A DNA stretch of 64,000 bases from UBA1309 sp047605645 (GTDB lineage: Bacteria; Bacteroidota; Bacteroidia; Bacteroidales; Dysgonomonadaceae): contig JASGFJ010000013.1 in the NCBI GenBank assembly GCA_047605645.1, positions 1 to 64,000 of the forward strand, in the 5' to 3' direction. Position numbers and translations under genes: made by a program. How positions within the stretch are numbered: the first letter of the stretch is position 1; each line of letters opens with the position of its first letter. This document shows, piece by piece, positions 44,656 through 54,522 of this stretch. The notes under the pieces were generated by a model, which did no database searches, was not told the DNA's origin, and was given only the letters and a program-made list of their open reading frames with translations.

Positions 44656-45168
44656 ATGGATTATTCAAATATAAGAGAACACGTCAAAGAGGAATTCACC
44701 ATCTACCTGAGTAAACATAACCACCGGAAAACACCGGAACGTTATGCTATTCTCGATCATATCTATTCTTCAAAAGGACATTTTGACATGGATTCTCTCT
44801 ATACTTCCATGCAGGAATCTAATTTCCGTGTAAGTAGAGCAACATTGTACAATACAATTGAGCTATTGCTCGATTGCGGACTTGTCGTGAAACATCAGTT
44901 CGGAGCGAATGTTTCACAATATGAACGCGCTTACGGAAACGAAAATCACGACCATTTAATATGCATCAATTGCGGCAGTGTAAAAGAGTACAAAAACGGG
45001 AACCTGTTTAGCCCGGGTATTCAGAAAAAGCTCGAACGATTTAAGGTCAGTTATTACAGCATGTACATCTACGGCATATGCGCAAAATGTCAGCGCCTGA
45101 AACAAGCCGAAGAGCGTAAACTGGAGAAAGAGCAAGGAAAGAAGAATGCATCTAAAAAAAACAAATAA
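44656..45168 (+). CDS. fur: Fur-family metal-responsive repressor
   Basis: A 170-residue regulator. The N-terminal winged helix (about 1-90, with H-R-K-T-P-E-R-Y-A-I-L-D-H and S-R-A-T-L-Y-N-T-I-E-L-L) is followed by a dimerisation/metal domain. The latter has H-D-H-L-I-C-I-N-C-G and a second C-A-K-C pair forming the structural zinc site. The C-terminal lysine-rich tail is longer than usual. Whether it senses iron, zinc or peroxide (Fur, Zur, PerR) cannot be fixed by eye. purA follows 88 bp downstream on the same strand. Confidence 0.88.
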   Translation: MDYSNIREHVKEEFTIYLSKHNHRKTPERYAILDHIYSSKGHFDMDSLYTSMQESNFRVSRATLYNTIELLLDCGLVVKHQFGANVSQYERAYGNENHDHLICINCGSVKEYKNGNLFSPGIQKKLERFKVSYYSMYIYGICAKCQRLKQAEERKLEKEQGKKNASKKNK

Positions 45169-45256
45169 TCAATACACTTTATGCCTGGACAAAACCATGA
45201 ACAACCAACCATGGAGAAAGTCTGCGCAAGACCTAAAACTAAATAACTAAAAACAA

Positions 45257-46519
45257 ATGAAAGTCGATGTCTTATTGGGTTTGCAATGGGGTGATGAGGG
45301 AAAAGGAAAGATCGTTGATGTCCTGACACCATCCTATGATACCGTAGCCCGCTTTCAGGGTGGACCAAATGCAGGCCACACACTGGAATTCGGAGGAAAG
45401 AAATATGTTCTCCGTTCGGTTCCGTCAGGAATTTTCCAAGGTAACAAAACCAACATTATCGGAAATGGGGTTGTACTGGATCCTGCTTTGTTCAAAATCG
45501 AAGTAGAAGCTCTGGAAGAATCCGGACATAAGCTGACTGACCGCCTGCAAATTTCAAAAAAAGCTCATTTGATTCTTCCGACACATCGCCTGCTCGATCA
45601 GTGTTATGAAGCAGCAAAAGGAGATGCAAAAATCGGCACCACAGGAAAAGGAATAGGTCCAACCTATACCGACAAAGTGAGCCGCAACGGGATGCGCGTT
45701 GGGGATATCCTTCATAATTTTGAAGAGAAATATGCAGCAGCCAGACAAAGACATATCAACATATTTGAACAGCACAATTTCGACTATTCCGCTCTCGAGA
45801 GCATCGAAAAAGAATGGTTTGCGGGATTGGAAAAGCTCAAACAGTTCCAATTTATCGATAGCGAAAACGTTATTAACAGACAAATTCAGGCAGGAAAGAG
45901 AATATTAGCCGAAGGTGCACAAGGTTCTATGCTGGACATTGATTTTGGTTCTTATCCATTTGTGACCTCTTCCAGCACCATTTGTGCCGGAGCCTGCATC
46001 GGATTAGGTATTGCCCCAAAAGAAATCGGAGATGTATATGGCATTTTCAAAGCCTACTGCACACGCGTGGGCAGTGGACCGTTTCCGACAGAACTCCATG
46101 ACGAAACAGGCGAGAGAATTCGAAAAATAGGTTTTGAATTCGGCGCTGTAACCGGACGCCCGCGCCGTTGCGGATGGATAGACTTGGTGGCGCTACGCTA
46201 CGCAATCATGCTGGACGGAGTAACGAAACTAATCATGACCAAGAGTGATGTATTGGACACCTTCGATAGCATCAAAGCTTGCACAGCTTACAAAGTAGCA
46301 GGAACAATTACTCCTGATTTTCCGTATGAAATAGAAAATGTCGAACCTGTTTACCAAGAAATTGAAGGCTGGAAAACAGATATGAGCAATATGAAATCTG
46401 AACAAGAATTTCCGAGCGCATTCAGAAAATACATTCAATTTCTGGAGAAAGAATTGGGTGTGCCTGTCAGCATTATTTCTTTAGGGCCGGACAGAGAACA
46501 AACCATTATCAGAGAATAA
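45257..46519 (+). CDS. purA: Adenylosuccinate synthetase
   Basis: A 420-residue GTP-dependent enzyme joining IMP and aspartate in AMP synthesis. Signatures are G-L-Q-W-G-D-E-G-K-G-K (about 8-18), G-P-N-A-G-H-T, the I-G-T-T-G-K-G-I-G-P-T-Y loop and G-A-Q-G-S-M-L-D-I-D. Length matches the family. It is probably co-transcribed with or at least follows the Fur gene, and converges on acpH with a shared terminator overlapping the latter's stop codon. Confidence 0.95.
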   Translation: MKVDVLLGLQWGDEGKGKIVDVLTPSYDTVARFQGGPNAGHTLEFGGKKYVLRSVPSGIFQGNKTNIIGNGVVLDPALFKIEVEALEESGHKLTDRLQISKKAHLILPTHRLLDQCYEAAKGDAKIGTTGKGIGPTYTDKVSRNGMRVGDILHNFEEKYAAARQRHINIFEQHNFDYSALESIEKEWFAGLEKLKQFQFIDSENVINRQIQAGKRILAEGAQGSMLDIDFGSYPFVTSSSTICAGACIGLGIAPKEIGDVYGIFKAYCTRVGSGPFPTELHDETGERIRKIGFEFGAVTGRPRRCGWIDLVALRYAIMLDGVTKLIMTKSDVLDTFDSIKACTAYKVAGTITPDFPYEIENVEPVYQEIEGWKTDMSNMKSEQEFPSAFRKYIQFLEKELGVPVSIISLGPDREQTIIRE

Positions 46520-46550
46520 AGACATTTGACATAAAACCCAAGTAAAAAGC

Positions 46551-46575
46551 CAACGGTCATTTTTTATAGCCGTTG
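46551..46575. terminator. Shared terminator of convergent purA and acpH
   Basis: CAACGG (46551-46556) pairs with CCGTTG (46570-46575). The acpH stop codon (46557-46559) lies in the loop. A/T runs on both sides allow use in either direction. Confidence 0.55.
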
Positions 46576-47192
46576 ACTTTTCTTTTATCTGTTCCTGAAT
46601 CTATCAATTTATTGGCTTTTTGGAGCGATTCAGCGTAAGCCACTAAATCAGGGAAAAAAGCATGAAAGCCATCAGCGAGTAGTTGGTAATTTGAAACAAA
46701 TACTTCAAAAATTTTGTTTTCATTATCCAGATAGAGCGCTCTTTGTGAGAGTCGTTCAAAACTTTGCTGAATCAGCCCTATATCCCGATAATTATATAGC
46801 CAATTCTCACGTTTCATATAGATAAATAATCGTTGAAATCGTTCTGGAAGACCCGGCAATACACGATCAACTTCTTCATATACAGACTCCGCGAAATACG
46901 CCCAACCGCCAATTGGCTCATAAACCGTATTTACAGCTAAAAAGTGGTCATATACCACATCCAGAAAAGAAGCATTGTATCTGCCGACAACTTCAGAAAA
47001 AACACCTTTAACCTCTCTATTGACTATATGCCTATCCGTAAATTCATCGATCTGGCGATGAATCCGGATACCATCCTGAATGCCAATAGAGAATTTTTCA
47101 ATTTGTCGCCCTTTGACAAAGTCAGCAATCAGATTACCAACTAAAACCGAAGGTTCAGAAAAAGATAAATATGCATGCGCTAGATAATTCAT
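46557..47192 (-). CDS. Acyl-carrier-protein phosphodiesterase (AcpH/DUF479 family)
   Basis: A 211-residue HD-like helical protein of the ACP phosphodiesterase family. It starts with the signature M-N-Y-L-A-H-A-Y-L-S, then G-N-L-I-A-D-F-V-K-G and G-I-R-I-H-R-Q-I-D-E-F-T-D. E. coli AcpH removes the phosphopantetheine arm from ACP; the Bacteroidetes members are annotated by similarity. Monocistronic, convergent with purA. Confidence 0.85.
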   Translation of the reverse strand: MNYLAHAYLSFSEPSVLVGNLIADFVKGRQIEKFSIGIQDGIRIHRQIDEFTDRHIVNREVKGVFSEVVGRYNASFLDVVYDHFLAVNTVYEPIGGWAYFAESVYEEVDRVLPGLPERFQRLFIYMKRENWLYNYRDIGLIQQSFERLSQRALYLDNENKIFEVFVSNYQLLADGFHAFFPDLVAYAESLQKANKLIDSGTDKRKVNGYKK

Positions 47193-47243
47193 ATTCAGAA
47201 AAACATGTATCTACATAAATGGTTCTGTCCCGATAATGGATTC

Positions 47244-49466
47244 TTATAAAACAATCTTTGTATTCTGTCTTTGGGCATGACTTCCTGTCACCTGAATTAT
47301 ATACACACCATGAGATTTACCTCCAAAATCAATTTCGGTTTCACTGCCTTGACTGACACTCCCTGGTGTCTTCTCCAACAAAAGAGTACCGGTCAATGTA
47401 TAGACTTTGACATTTACATCGGACATATCTGTAGAAAAAGTTAAAGTCACCACACTTCCAGTCTTTGAAACAGTAAATACACGGTTTGTATTTGATAGAG
47501 TCGAACTGCTAACCCCTGCCAGACTCAACACCTTCTTGAGTCCATTCCATGCATCAATTTTTCCGTACCCCCATTGATTGCTTCCCGAATTACGAACACT
47601 TCCGGTATAATTATCATTTATAGCTGTTTCCTGCAAAATAGTCCTCACATCGGCCGGAGTAAGTTCAGGATTCGCTTGTAGCCATGTGGCTAAAACACCT
47701 GTTACAAAGGGTGTTGCCATAGATGTTCCTTCCATAACACCATAATAATTGGAAGTGCTATTAAAAGTTATCTTTTTCGTCAAATACAGACTATCTGATT
47801 TTACTATTGACCTGGCATTCGAATAGGATGAAGTAATCATCGAACCAGGAGCTGTAATATCAGGTTTCATGCGGTTGTCAATAGTTGGTCCTTTACTGGA
47901 GAAAGGTGCCAAATCACTCACAGTGTAGTTTGTCGTATAAGATTTGTTAGACAGATTTGTAAAAACACTGCGCGTCACATAAGCACCTACGGAGATAATT
48001 TTTTTACCAGTTCCTCCAATTTCGCCAACAGAGTTAGACGAAGTACCTGTCGTCCACTTCGACTGAGAATAAGCATCAAAAGTAGCATATTCTTCTCCGC
48101 TCCATGCATTCACAGCCCCAGAAGAGGCTGTGACGAGCAAGCAGACATATTGATCGGACGGGAGATTTGTCATAACAGCCTGCACGTACGCATTGGCTTT
48201 ATTATTATTTGAGTTGGTTTCTGTTACAATATAAAACGTTCCACTCGCAGAGGAAGCACTTTGCGAACCATGCCCGGAAGTAGAACCGGATAAAGACAAA
48301 CCAACCTCAGCAGATTTGCTTGCATCATAAAAACTAGTTATCGCCTTGTATGTTTTTTTAGAAATATCATATACTCCTAAAGCCACTTTATATGTCTTTC
48401 CAGCTTCACCCCATATATCTGCATAACAGCTCATCGTAGAATTATTTACATATTTAAAAAAAGTTTTCAAAGTGTCGGTTGAAGATGAAAATGTTTTATG
48501 AATATAAAGCGAGTCTTGCCCTTCGTTTCCTGCAGCTCCCACTAATAAACGGCCGGCTCCCTGAAGATTATCACAAGCCTCATCAAAGGTCGAAGTACCA
48601 TCATGCGGTCCTACATGCGATCCCAGACTTAAGTTAACTACAGCCGGCTTCCCTACTGATGAAGCATAATCATAAATATATTTAACTCCATCCAGAATAC
48701 AACTGCTAATGTCCGAATTGTAGCTTACAAAAACCAAATCGGCCTGTGGTGCCACTCCATAATATTTATTAATCGTATCTGCTCCTGCTGCAATACCCGA
48801 CACATGTGTTGCATGCGTCTCGGTTGTCATATCATACCCGGCAGATTTAATTGCATTTGCCGTAGTATATTCACTTCCGTAAGAGTAATCTGTCGGAGCA
48901 ACCCCAGTTGTATCATTTTGATTCCAGACTTTCCTCACCCGTAACGAATCTCTTCCTGAATTATAGAAATTAACATGAGTAAATTGAAACCCATTATCAA
49001 CTACGCCGACTACCACTCCTTTGCCCTTGTATGGTTGATTCAAATCCACTCCAAGATGCACAGAATCTACATTAGCTGCTGCTCTGGCTTTATCCATTCG
49101 CATATATACCGGTACGCCTATCTCCATTCGCTTCACATTAGTCAGACCTGCCACAACATTCATACTATCCACCGGGACCATGGCGGTAATAAGATGATCA
49201 ATTACGGAGTTCACAATAACACCATGTAACTTCAGCGAATCGAGTTGGTCCGGATTATTAAGGCGAATAAAAATATGAACATACCGTTTATCATCTATAC
49301 TTTTCACCCGGAAAGCCTTATCTAGTTTTGACCTGGAAAATTCAGTCTGCTCATTTTGCATCATAAAGACACGCGAATAGGGTGAAAATTTATTCAAATG
49401 CTGCCCCTCGGCTAGAAGAATCAATGAGAGTATGAACCCCAAAAAAAGAAATATATTTTTCTTCAT
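47244..49466 (-). CDS. Secreted subtilisin-like serine protease (S8) with T9SS sorting domain
   Basis: A 740-residue exported protease. The signal peptide (about 1-21) and a propeptide-like region (to about 140) precede the S8 domain. Its triad is Asp157 (V-V-D-N-G-F), His218 (T-H-A-T-H-V-S-G) and Ser582 (E-G-T-S-M-A-T-P). A large beta insertion (about 310-440) interrupts the catalytic domain between His and Ser, as in S8A enzymes with an inserted lectin-like or PA-like module. The last ~75 residues form a T9SS sorting domain (V-K-V-Y-T-L-T-G-T-L-L, then H-G-V-Y-I-I-Q-V). It acts outside the cell; a substrate is not indicated. Confidence 0.9.
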   Translation of the reverse strand: MKKNIFLFLGFILSLILLAEGQHLNKFSPYSRVFMMQNEQTEFSRSKLDKAFRVKSIDDKRYVHIFIRLNNPDQLDSLKLHGVIVNSVIDHLITAMVPVDSMNVVAGLTNVKRMEIGVPVYMRMDKARAAANVDSVHLGVDLNQPYKGKGVVVGVVDNGFQFTHVNFYNSGRDSLRVRKVWNQNDTTGVAPTDYSYGSEYTTANAIKSAGYDMTTETHATHVSGIAAGADTINKYYGVAPQADLVFVSYNSDISSCILDGVKYIYDYASSVGKPAVVNLSLGSHVGPHDGTSTFDEACDNLQGAGRLLVGAAGNEGQDSLYIHKTFSSSTDTLKTFFKYVNNSTMSCYADIWGEAGKTYKVALGVYDISKKTYKAITSFYDASKSAEVGLSLSGSTSGHGSQSASSASGTFYIVTETNSNNNKANAYVQAVMTNLPSDQYVCLLVTASSGAVNAWSGEEYATFDAYSQSKWTTGTSSNSVGEIGGTGKKIISVGAYVTRSVFTNLSNKSYTTNYTVSDLAPFSSKGPTIDNRMKPDITAPGSMITSSYSNARSIVKSDSLYLTKKITFNSTSNYYGVMEGTSMATPFVTGVLATWLQANPELTPADVRTILQETAINDNYTGSVRNSGSNQWGYGKIDAWNGLKKVLSLAGVSSSTLSNTNRVFTVSKTGSVVTLTFSTDMSDVNVKVYTLTGTLLLEKTPGSVSQGSETEIDFGGKSHGVYIIQVTGSHAQRQNTKIVL

Positions 49467-49606
49467 ATATTTGAATTTAATGAACTATTATGATTTTATC
49501 AAACGAATATACGACTGTAAAATTTAGACATAAAAGAACCGTAGAGACTTAAAATATAGGCGTTATAAAGCATACAACCTGAAATATGACTACAAATAAC
49601 CACAAA

Positions 49607-50077
49607 TTATTTAATCACTTTCATTCTTACTTTTTGAGCTAGTTCTATTCGAAGTATTCCATTGATATGCAAGAAATTATCCAACATAAAGATGGAAACA
49701 CGAAACGTGTATAAATTACTTGAATAACGAACGAATAAAATCTCATTATTGTCACTCTTGGGGGGAGTAAATTCATTAGAAACACGCACAAAACCTGATA
49801 CATAATACCTTCCTCTTTGTTCACTAAGACCATATCTTTCGATAAGTACAGCAGAAGGCTTATATCCTTCAGGCGATTCAGTTTTCAACTCCTTTTTCAG
49901 ATCATCCAGAAAAAGCCGAAACTGATTATCCATTGAAATGCCAGAAGAAACAGATAAAAGGGGAGCGGGATCAATACAGACTTTGAGCTTCTCTTTTCGA
50001 ATATTACAGGCTGAGAATAATAGTCCGCCTAGCGTCAGCCAGCCTATAAACACCCAATATTCTTTTTTCCTTACCAT
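49607..50077 (-). CDS. Putative lipoprotein of unknown family
   Basis: A 156-residue protein that I do not recognise (DUF5035-like at best). The signal peptide ends L-F-S-A-C (about Cys24) followed by N-I-R-K-E. The mature part is alpha/beta with no obvious catalytic motif and ends in a basic segment. An upstream TTG in the same frame (50113) would add 12 residues; I chose the ATG at 50077 because it gives a normal lipoprotein signal. It lies 141 bp upstream of the T9SS subtilase gene on the same strand, so a shared function is possible but unproven. Confidence 0.6.
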   Translation of the reverse strand: MVRKKEYWVFIGWLTLGGLLFSACNIRKEKLKVCIDPAPLLSVSSGISMDNQFRLFLDDLKKELKTESPEGYKPSAVLIERYGLSEQRGRYYVSGFVRVSNEFTPPKSDNNEILFVRYSSNLYTFRVSIFMLDNFLHINGILRIELAQKVRMKVIK

Positions 50078-50190
50078 AATCAAAACATAGAGAATCTGTA
50101 TTGCTTTATGCAAATATAGTTATTAAATTATCACAAAAGACAAGTATGATAACAATTAATATAATATACACGTCATGCAATAATATATAA

Positions 50191-50226
50191 AAAAAACGCA
50201 AGTGAAATTATCCACTTGCGTTTTTT
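50191..50226 (-). terminator. Terminator after the M23 peptidase gene
   Basis: Perfect 14-bp stem (50191-50204 with 50213-50226), 8-base loop, with A6/T6 ends. Confidence 0.85.
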
Positions 50227-50244
50227 CGTTTTATATCTTTTATC

Positions 50245-51255
50245 TTAACTCAGGCGTAATGTTTTTCCCGGACGAAGAGTAGTACGTTTCGTAATTCTAT
50301 TCAGGGAACATAATTTCTTAACAGAAACACCCGTTCTTTGTGCAATTTCAATCAAAGTATCCCCTTTTGAAACACGATGATAACGAACTTTCCCTTTGGT
50401 GTATTTGTTATCTGAATTTCCTTTGGCATAAACAGGAGCGTTTCTTTGACCGTTTCCGTTTGGAGAGAAACTGGATGCGTTAACGACATAATAGTCGCGG
50501 TGGCATTCCTTGTTTTCAAAATCTATAATGCGGGAAGGATCGATTGCACGACCGAGGAATCTTGTTTCGAAGTGTAGATGAGGTCCGGTAGAACGTCCGG
50601 TATTTCCTCCTAAAGCAATAGGCTGACCTGATTTAACATATTGATCTTCGTTTACTAAAAATCCGGACAAATGACCGTATACTGTTTCCAATCCATTCGC
50701 ATGACGAATAGTAATAAAATTACCATAGCCTCCCGGCTCATATCTTTTCACACGGATTTTTCCATCAAAAGCAGCATAAACTGTATCTCCAACATTTAGT
50801 TTCAAATCAATACCGTAGTGGTGTCTGCGACCGCGAGGTCCGAAGTTAGAAGTTGTATATCCCATAGTCGGCATTGTAAAACCTTTGAGGTTGACTTTGA
50901 AAGAATCAGGAACGTTTTCCAATGCCTTGTAGCAATTCACAAAATTATTATTCCAAATTCCGCCGTATAATTGGTCGGCTGGAATCGCATCAGCTTTTAT
51001 ACTTCTCTCAAGCTGAGCTTTATCAATCATAAATAGATCTTTCTTGATTTTTATGCCGTCTGCATACGTTGCATCATCATCTGAATGCCTCTGCTGATAC
51101 TTAGCCCGAGCCTCTGCACTTTTATATCTTTCATTTTTAACTTTTGCGAAAGCCATAGAAGGGACTAAAAGAAGACCAACTGCCGTTATTGTAAAAACTT
51201 TTCTAATTTCCGACGAGGCAACCTCTGCCTTCGTTATAATTTTATTAAATTTCAT
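50245..51255 (-). CDS. M23-family peptidoglycan endopeptidase with LysM
   Basis: A 336-residue exported protein. A hydrophobic signal segment (about 22-40, ending S-M-A-F-A) is followed by a helical region, an M23/LytM domain (about 145-245) with R-R-H-H-Y-G-I-D and G-P-H-L-H-F, and a C-terminal LysM (about 290-336). It cleaves peptide crosslinks in the cell wall. The open frame extends 44 codons upstream inside ndk. I chose the ATG at 51255 (another lies at 51258), which overlaps the ndk stop by 11 bp and suggests translational coupling. Confidence 0.88.
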   Translation of the reverse strand: MKFNKIITKAEVASSEIRKVFTITAVGLLLVPSMAFAKVKNERYKSAEARAKYQQRHSDDDATYADGIKIKKDLFMIDKAQLERSIKADAIPADQLYGGIWNNNFVNCYKALENVPDSFKVNLKGFTMPTMGYTTSNFGPRGRRHHYGIDLKLNVGDTVYAAFDGKIRVKRYEPGGYGNFITIRHANGLETVYGHLSGFLVNEDQYVKSGQPIALGGNTGRSTGPHLHFETRFLGRAIDPSRIIDFENKECHRDYYVVNASSFSPNGNGQRNAPVYAKGNSDNKYTKGKVRYHRVSKGDTLIEIAQRTGVSVKKLCSLNRITKRTTLRPGKTLRLS

Positions 51256-51706
51256 CATTTGCATATAAATTCGGAAGAATCCTGAGTTTATAATTAAAAA
51301 TTTCATTTTCTTTAAAGAAACGAGCAACTTCTTCTTTAGCAGAATCCACGCTATCAGAAGCATGGACAATATTTTCTTGTACATCAATTGAAAAATCTCC
51401 TCTTATGGTGCCTGCAGCAGCTTCTCTGCCATTGGTGTTGCCAACTATTCTGCGGGTCACCTGTACAGCATCTATACCTTCAAGACACATTACTATTACG
51501 GGAATTGCCATCATAGAATCTTTTATTCTTTTAAAAAATGGCTTTTCTTTCAAATGCACATAGTGCTCATCAAGAATTCTATCGTCTAATTGAATCATTT
51601 TAATACCAACAAACTGTAAGCCTTTTTTCTCGAATCTTGAAATTACGTCACCGATTAATCCTCTTTGGATAGCAGAAGGTTTAATGATTACAAGAGTTCT
51701 TTCCAT
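51245..51706 (-). CDS. ndk: Nucleoside diphosphate kinase
   Basis: A 153-residue enzyme equalising nucleoside di- and triphosphate pools. It shows T-L-V-I-I-K-P-S-A at the N-terminus and the phosphorylated histidine in N-I-V-H-A-S-D (about residue 117). Compared with the classic family it has a short insertion around I-K-D-S-M-M-A-I-P-V-I and a few extra residues, as seen in other Bacteroidetes. The ATG at 51706 is chosen over an upstream start at 51742 because it begins at the family N-terminus. It is the first gene of a pair with the M23 peptidase. Confidence 0.93.
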   Translation of the reverse strand: MERTLVIIKPSAIQRGLIGDVISRFEKKGLQFVGIKMIQLDDRILDEHYVHLKEKPFFKRIKDSMMAIPVIVMCLEGIDAVQVTRRIVGNTNGREAAAGTIRGDFSIDVQENIVHASDSVDSAKEEVARFFKENEIFNYKLRILPNLYANDEI

Positions 51707-52080
51707 GGGTTTCCAGTTATTGTTTTGACAAAAATAGAACAAGAATTTTTATTTTGGATTTCTCAAAGTTAGCAAAAAGTTTATCAACTTCGCAAATATA
51801 TCGTACCTTTTTTTTTCTTTATTAACAGTCTTATAAATCAAATCTATGACACATTTAATTGATTACAAGCTAATTACAAACAAGTATATAAAGAAACACT
51901 TCAGATAGAGTTTTTTTAAAGTTTTTCGTGAGAAGAATTTCGAATTGATTTAAATAGTTTTTCTAAATAAATTAAAACACAAAAAAGGACAATACTTGAG
52001 ATACGCAGCTCTGGAGTACAAAATGTTAATCAAAAAGAATTTAACATATACAAAAAAAGCACTTTTTATTTATCTTTTTT
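51707..52080. other. Gap between priA and ndk
   Basis: About 374 bp, very AT-rich. Two minus-strand -7-like boxes (51729-51736 and 51793-51800) could serve ndk; neither has a proper -33. No gene or clear terminator is seen for priA. Confidence 0.45.
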
Positions 52081-54522
52081 TCATAAAGGATCTACATCCA
52101 CATAGATAATTGTATTTTTTGCGGAGGGAAGCTTCTTTAGTTGAGCAATCGAAATATTCATCGCATTTCTTACCTGAGAAGGTGATAGATTGTTCTCTAT
52201 TTTCACCATAAGCCGCCGAATGTATAAAGATTGAATTCGGGAAACAAAAGGTTCTATCGGGCCGGAAACTCGTTGCCCCAGATTCTGCCGTAAGATGGAA
52301 GCAAATATCAATGATGCTTCTTCCAGTTGCTTTTTATCCCTGGATTTCAGAATCAGATGAAACAATCTATAAAAAGGAGGATAATGAAAATCCTCACGCT
52401 CTTGAATTTCCTTATTATAGAACCGGATATAATCATGCTGACAGACAGCTTTGATGATGCTGTTGTCTGGATTAGTCGTCTGCAATATCACATACCCTTG
52501 TTTTCCCTTTCTTCCGGAACGCCCACTCACCTGCTCCAGCATCTGAAATGCACGTTCGTGTGACCGAAAATCAGGCTGATTCATCAGGCTGTCGGATTGA
52601 AGAATCCCAACCAGACTTACATTGTCAAAATCAAGCCCTTTAGAAACCATTTGGGTACCGATAAGAATATCCGTTTCACCCTGGGAAAAAGAACCAATTA
52701 TCTTCTCAAACGATTTACGACTGCGTGTGGTATCCAAATCCATGCGGGCAATCCGACTCTCTGGAAAATACTCCGTAAGCTCCTCTTCTACCCTTTCCGT
52801 ACCAAAGCCGACGACTTCCAGTCCGCTCGGGAGTTTGCAAGCCGGACAATCTTTTTCGACCCGATAAGTGGCTCCACAATAATGACAGACCAGAATATTG
52901 GCATTTTTATGATAGGTTAAACTGACGTCGCAATGATGGCATTTTGGTGTCCATGAACAGGATTTACATTCCAGATAAGGAGCAAAACCTCGACGATTAC
53001 GAAACAAAATCACCTGTTCTCCTTTTTCAAGCCTGACCTTCATTTCTTCGAGAAGAGGGGGTGAAAAAATACGGGATTTCATTATTTTTTTTCGCCTCAA
53101 TTCTTTTGTATCTACCACTTCAATTTGCGGCAACCTGATACCGGAAAATCGCTCTGATAAAACAACCAAACCATATTTTCCGTGCAGCGCATTATAATAA
53201 GTTTCAACAGCCGGAGTAGCCGTTCCTAACAACGTCTTCGCCTGAAAGACGGATGCCAGAACAATGGCGGCATTCCGTCCGTGATAACGGGGAGCGGGAT
53301 CTTGCTGCTTGTAAGACGATTCGTGTTCTTCATCCACAATCACCAGCCCCAGATTCGTAAACGGAAGAAAAACAGCAGAGCGAACACCCAGAACAACTTG
53401 ACAACCTTTATTCTTTAACAGGTTATTCCACACTTCGGCTCTCTCCCGATCGCTGAAGCGAGAGTGATACACCCCCAACCTGTCTCCGAATACAGCATAA
53501 AGGCGATCGGTTATCTGAGTTGTCAGGGCAATTTCAGGCAACAGATAGAGCACCTGTTTCCCGGCTTCCAACTGCTCGGATATCAGCTTTATATAGAGCT
53601 CCGTCTTTCCACTGGAAGTCACCCCATGAAGAAGTGTCACATTTTTAGAGACAAACGATGTTTTTATTTCATCCAATGCCTGTTGTTGTGCATTACTCAA
53701 CAAAATATGCCGGGCGAAATCCGATTCAGTCGTTACTTCGGCCGACAACTCTCGTTTCTCCATTACAAAAACGCCTTTTTCTTCAAGGCTCTTCAACAGA
53801 GAAGCAGACAACCCCGTCTCAGCAAGCAATAGACGTGCAGACATGGAAAACTGAGAATAAGGAATTTCACCGGCTTGATGAAGGAAATAATGAAGCATCT
53901 GCAATTGCTTAGGAGCACGCTTCAGCTGTTCTATTACCTGATGAAGCTGTTGTTCATCACTGCTATTCAGCCGGACAAAAGTTTCTGATTTTGGCACAAA
54001 ATTCTTATCCAAATGCTCGTCTACCATGACCATATTTTTATCAATCAACTGACGAAGCACTAAAATAGGATTAGCAATGCCTGTATCTTTGCTAATTTCT
54101 GAAACAGCATACACTTTGCCATCAGACAACAAATCGAATATTTTAGTTTCGTTTGGAGTCAGGCGCTCCTCAACAACGGCATCCGGTAAAAGACGAACAC
54201 GGGTTTCACTCTCCAGCTTAAAGGCTGAAGGCAAAGCAGCTTTTAACACTTCTCCCAGATGACACATATAATAATGTGCCATCCATTGCCAAAACTCCAG
54301 CTGAGCTTCTAAAACAATCGGTGAGGAATCCAAAATGGATGTAACCTCTTTCAAGCCTTCTTTCGGAGTATCCGCATCGTAACATTTCAAGACAATCGCT
54401 GAATAGAATTTCTTCTTTCCGAACTGAACAATGACACGACAACCCGCTTCCACAAATTGATTCACTGTATATGTGTAAAGTTGGGGAAGAGGAAGCGGAA
54501 GTATTACATCAACATAGAACAT
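52081..54522 (-). CDS. priA: Primosomal helicase PriA
   Basis: An 813-residue 3'-to-5' helicase that restarts stalled replication forks. The N-terminal fork-binding domain (about 1-105) is followed by a DEAH-type helicase core with Walker A G-V-T-S-S-G-K-T (Lys306) and D-E-E-H. The inserted zinc module has paired Cys motifs (C-K-S-C, C-H-H-C, C-H-Y-C, C-P-A-C, about 530-570), and D-I-L-I-G-T-Q-M-V-S-K-G-L-D-F is present. The start codon immediately follows the stop of the upstream barrel gene (TAA-ATG), so its translation is probably coupled. Confidence 0.95.
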   Translation of the reverse strand: MFYVDVILPLPLPQLYTYTVNQFVEAGCRVIVQFGKKKFYSAIVLKCYDADTPKEGLKEVTSILDSSPIVLEAQLEFWQWMAHYYMCHLGEVLKAALPSAFKLESETRVRLLPDAVVEERLTPNETKIFDLLSDGKVYAVSEISKDTGIANPILVLRQLIDKNMVMVDEHLDKNFVPKSETFVRLNSSDEQQLHQVIEQLKRAPKQLQMLHYFLHQAGEIPYSQFSMSARLLLAETGLSASLLKSLEEKGVFVMEKRELSAEVTTESDFARHILLSNAQQQALDEIKTSFVSKNVTLLHGVTSSGKTELYIKLISEQLEAGKQVLYLLPEIALTTQITDRLYAVFGDRLGVYHSRFSDRERAEVWNNLLKNKGCQVVLGVRSAVFLPFTNLGLVIVDEEHESSYKQQDPAPRYHGRNAAIVLASVFQAKTLLGTATPAVETYYNALHGKYGLVVLSERFSGIRLPQIEVVDTKELRRKKIMKSRIFSPPLLEEMKVRLEKGEQVILFRNRRGFAPYLECKSCSWTPKCHHCDVSLTYHKNANILVCHYCGATYRVEKDCPACKLPSGLEVVGFGTERVEEELTEYFPESRIARMDLDTTRSRKSFEKIIGSFSQGETDILIGTQMVSKGLDFDNVSLVGILQSDSLMNQPDFRSHERAFQMLEQVSGRSGRKGKQGYVILQTTNPDNSIIKAVCQHDYIRFYNKEIQEREDFHYPPFYRLFHLILKSRDKKQLEEASLIFASILRQNLGQRVSGPIEPFVSRIQSLYIRRLMVKIENNLSPSQVRNAMNISIAQLKKLPSAKNTIIYVDVDPL

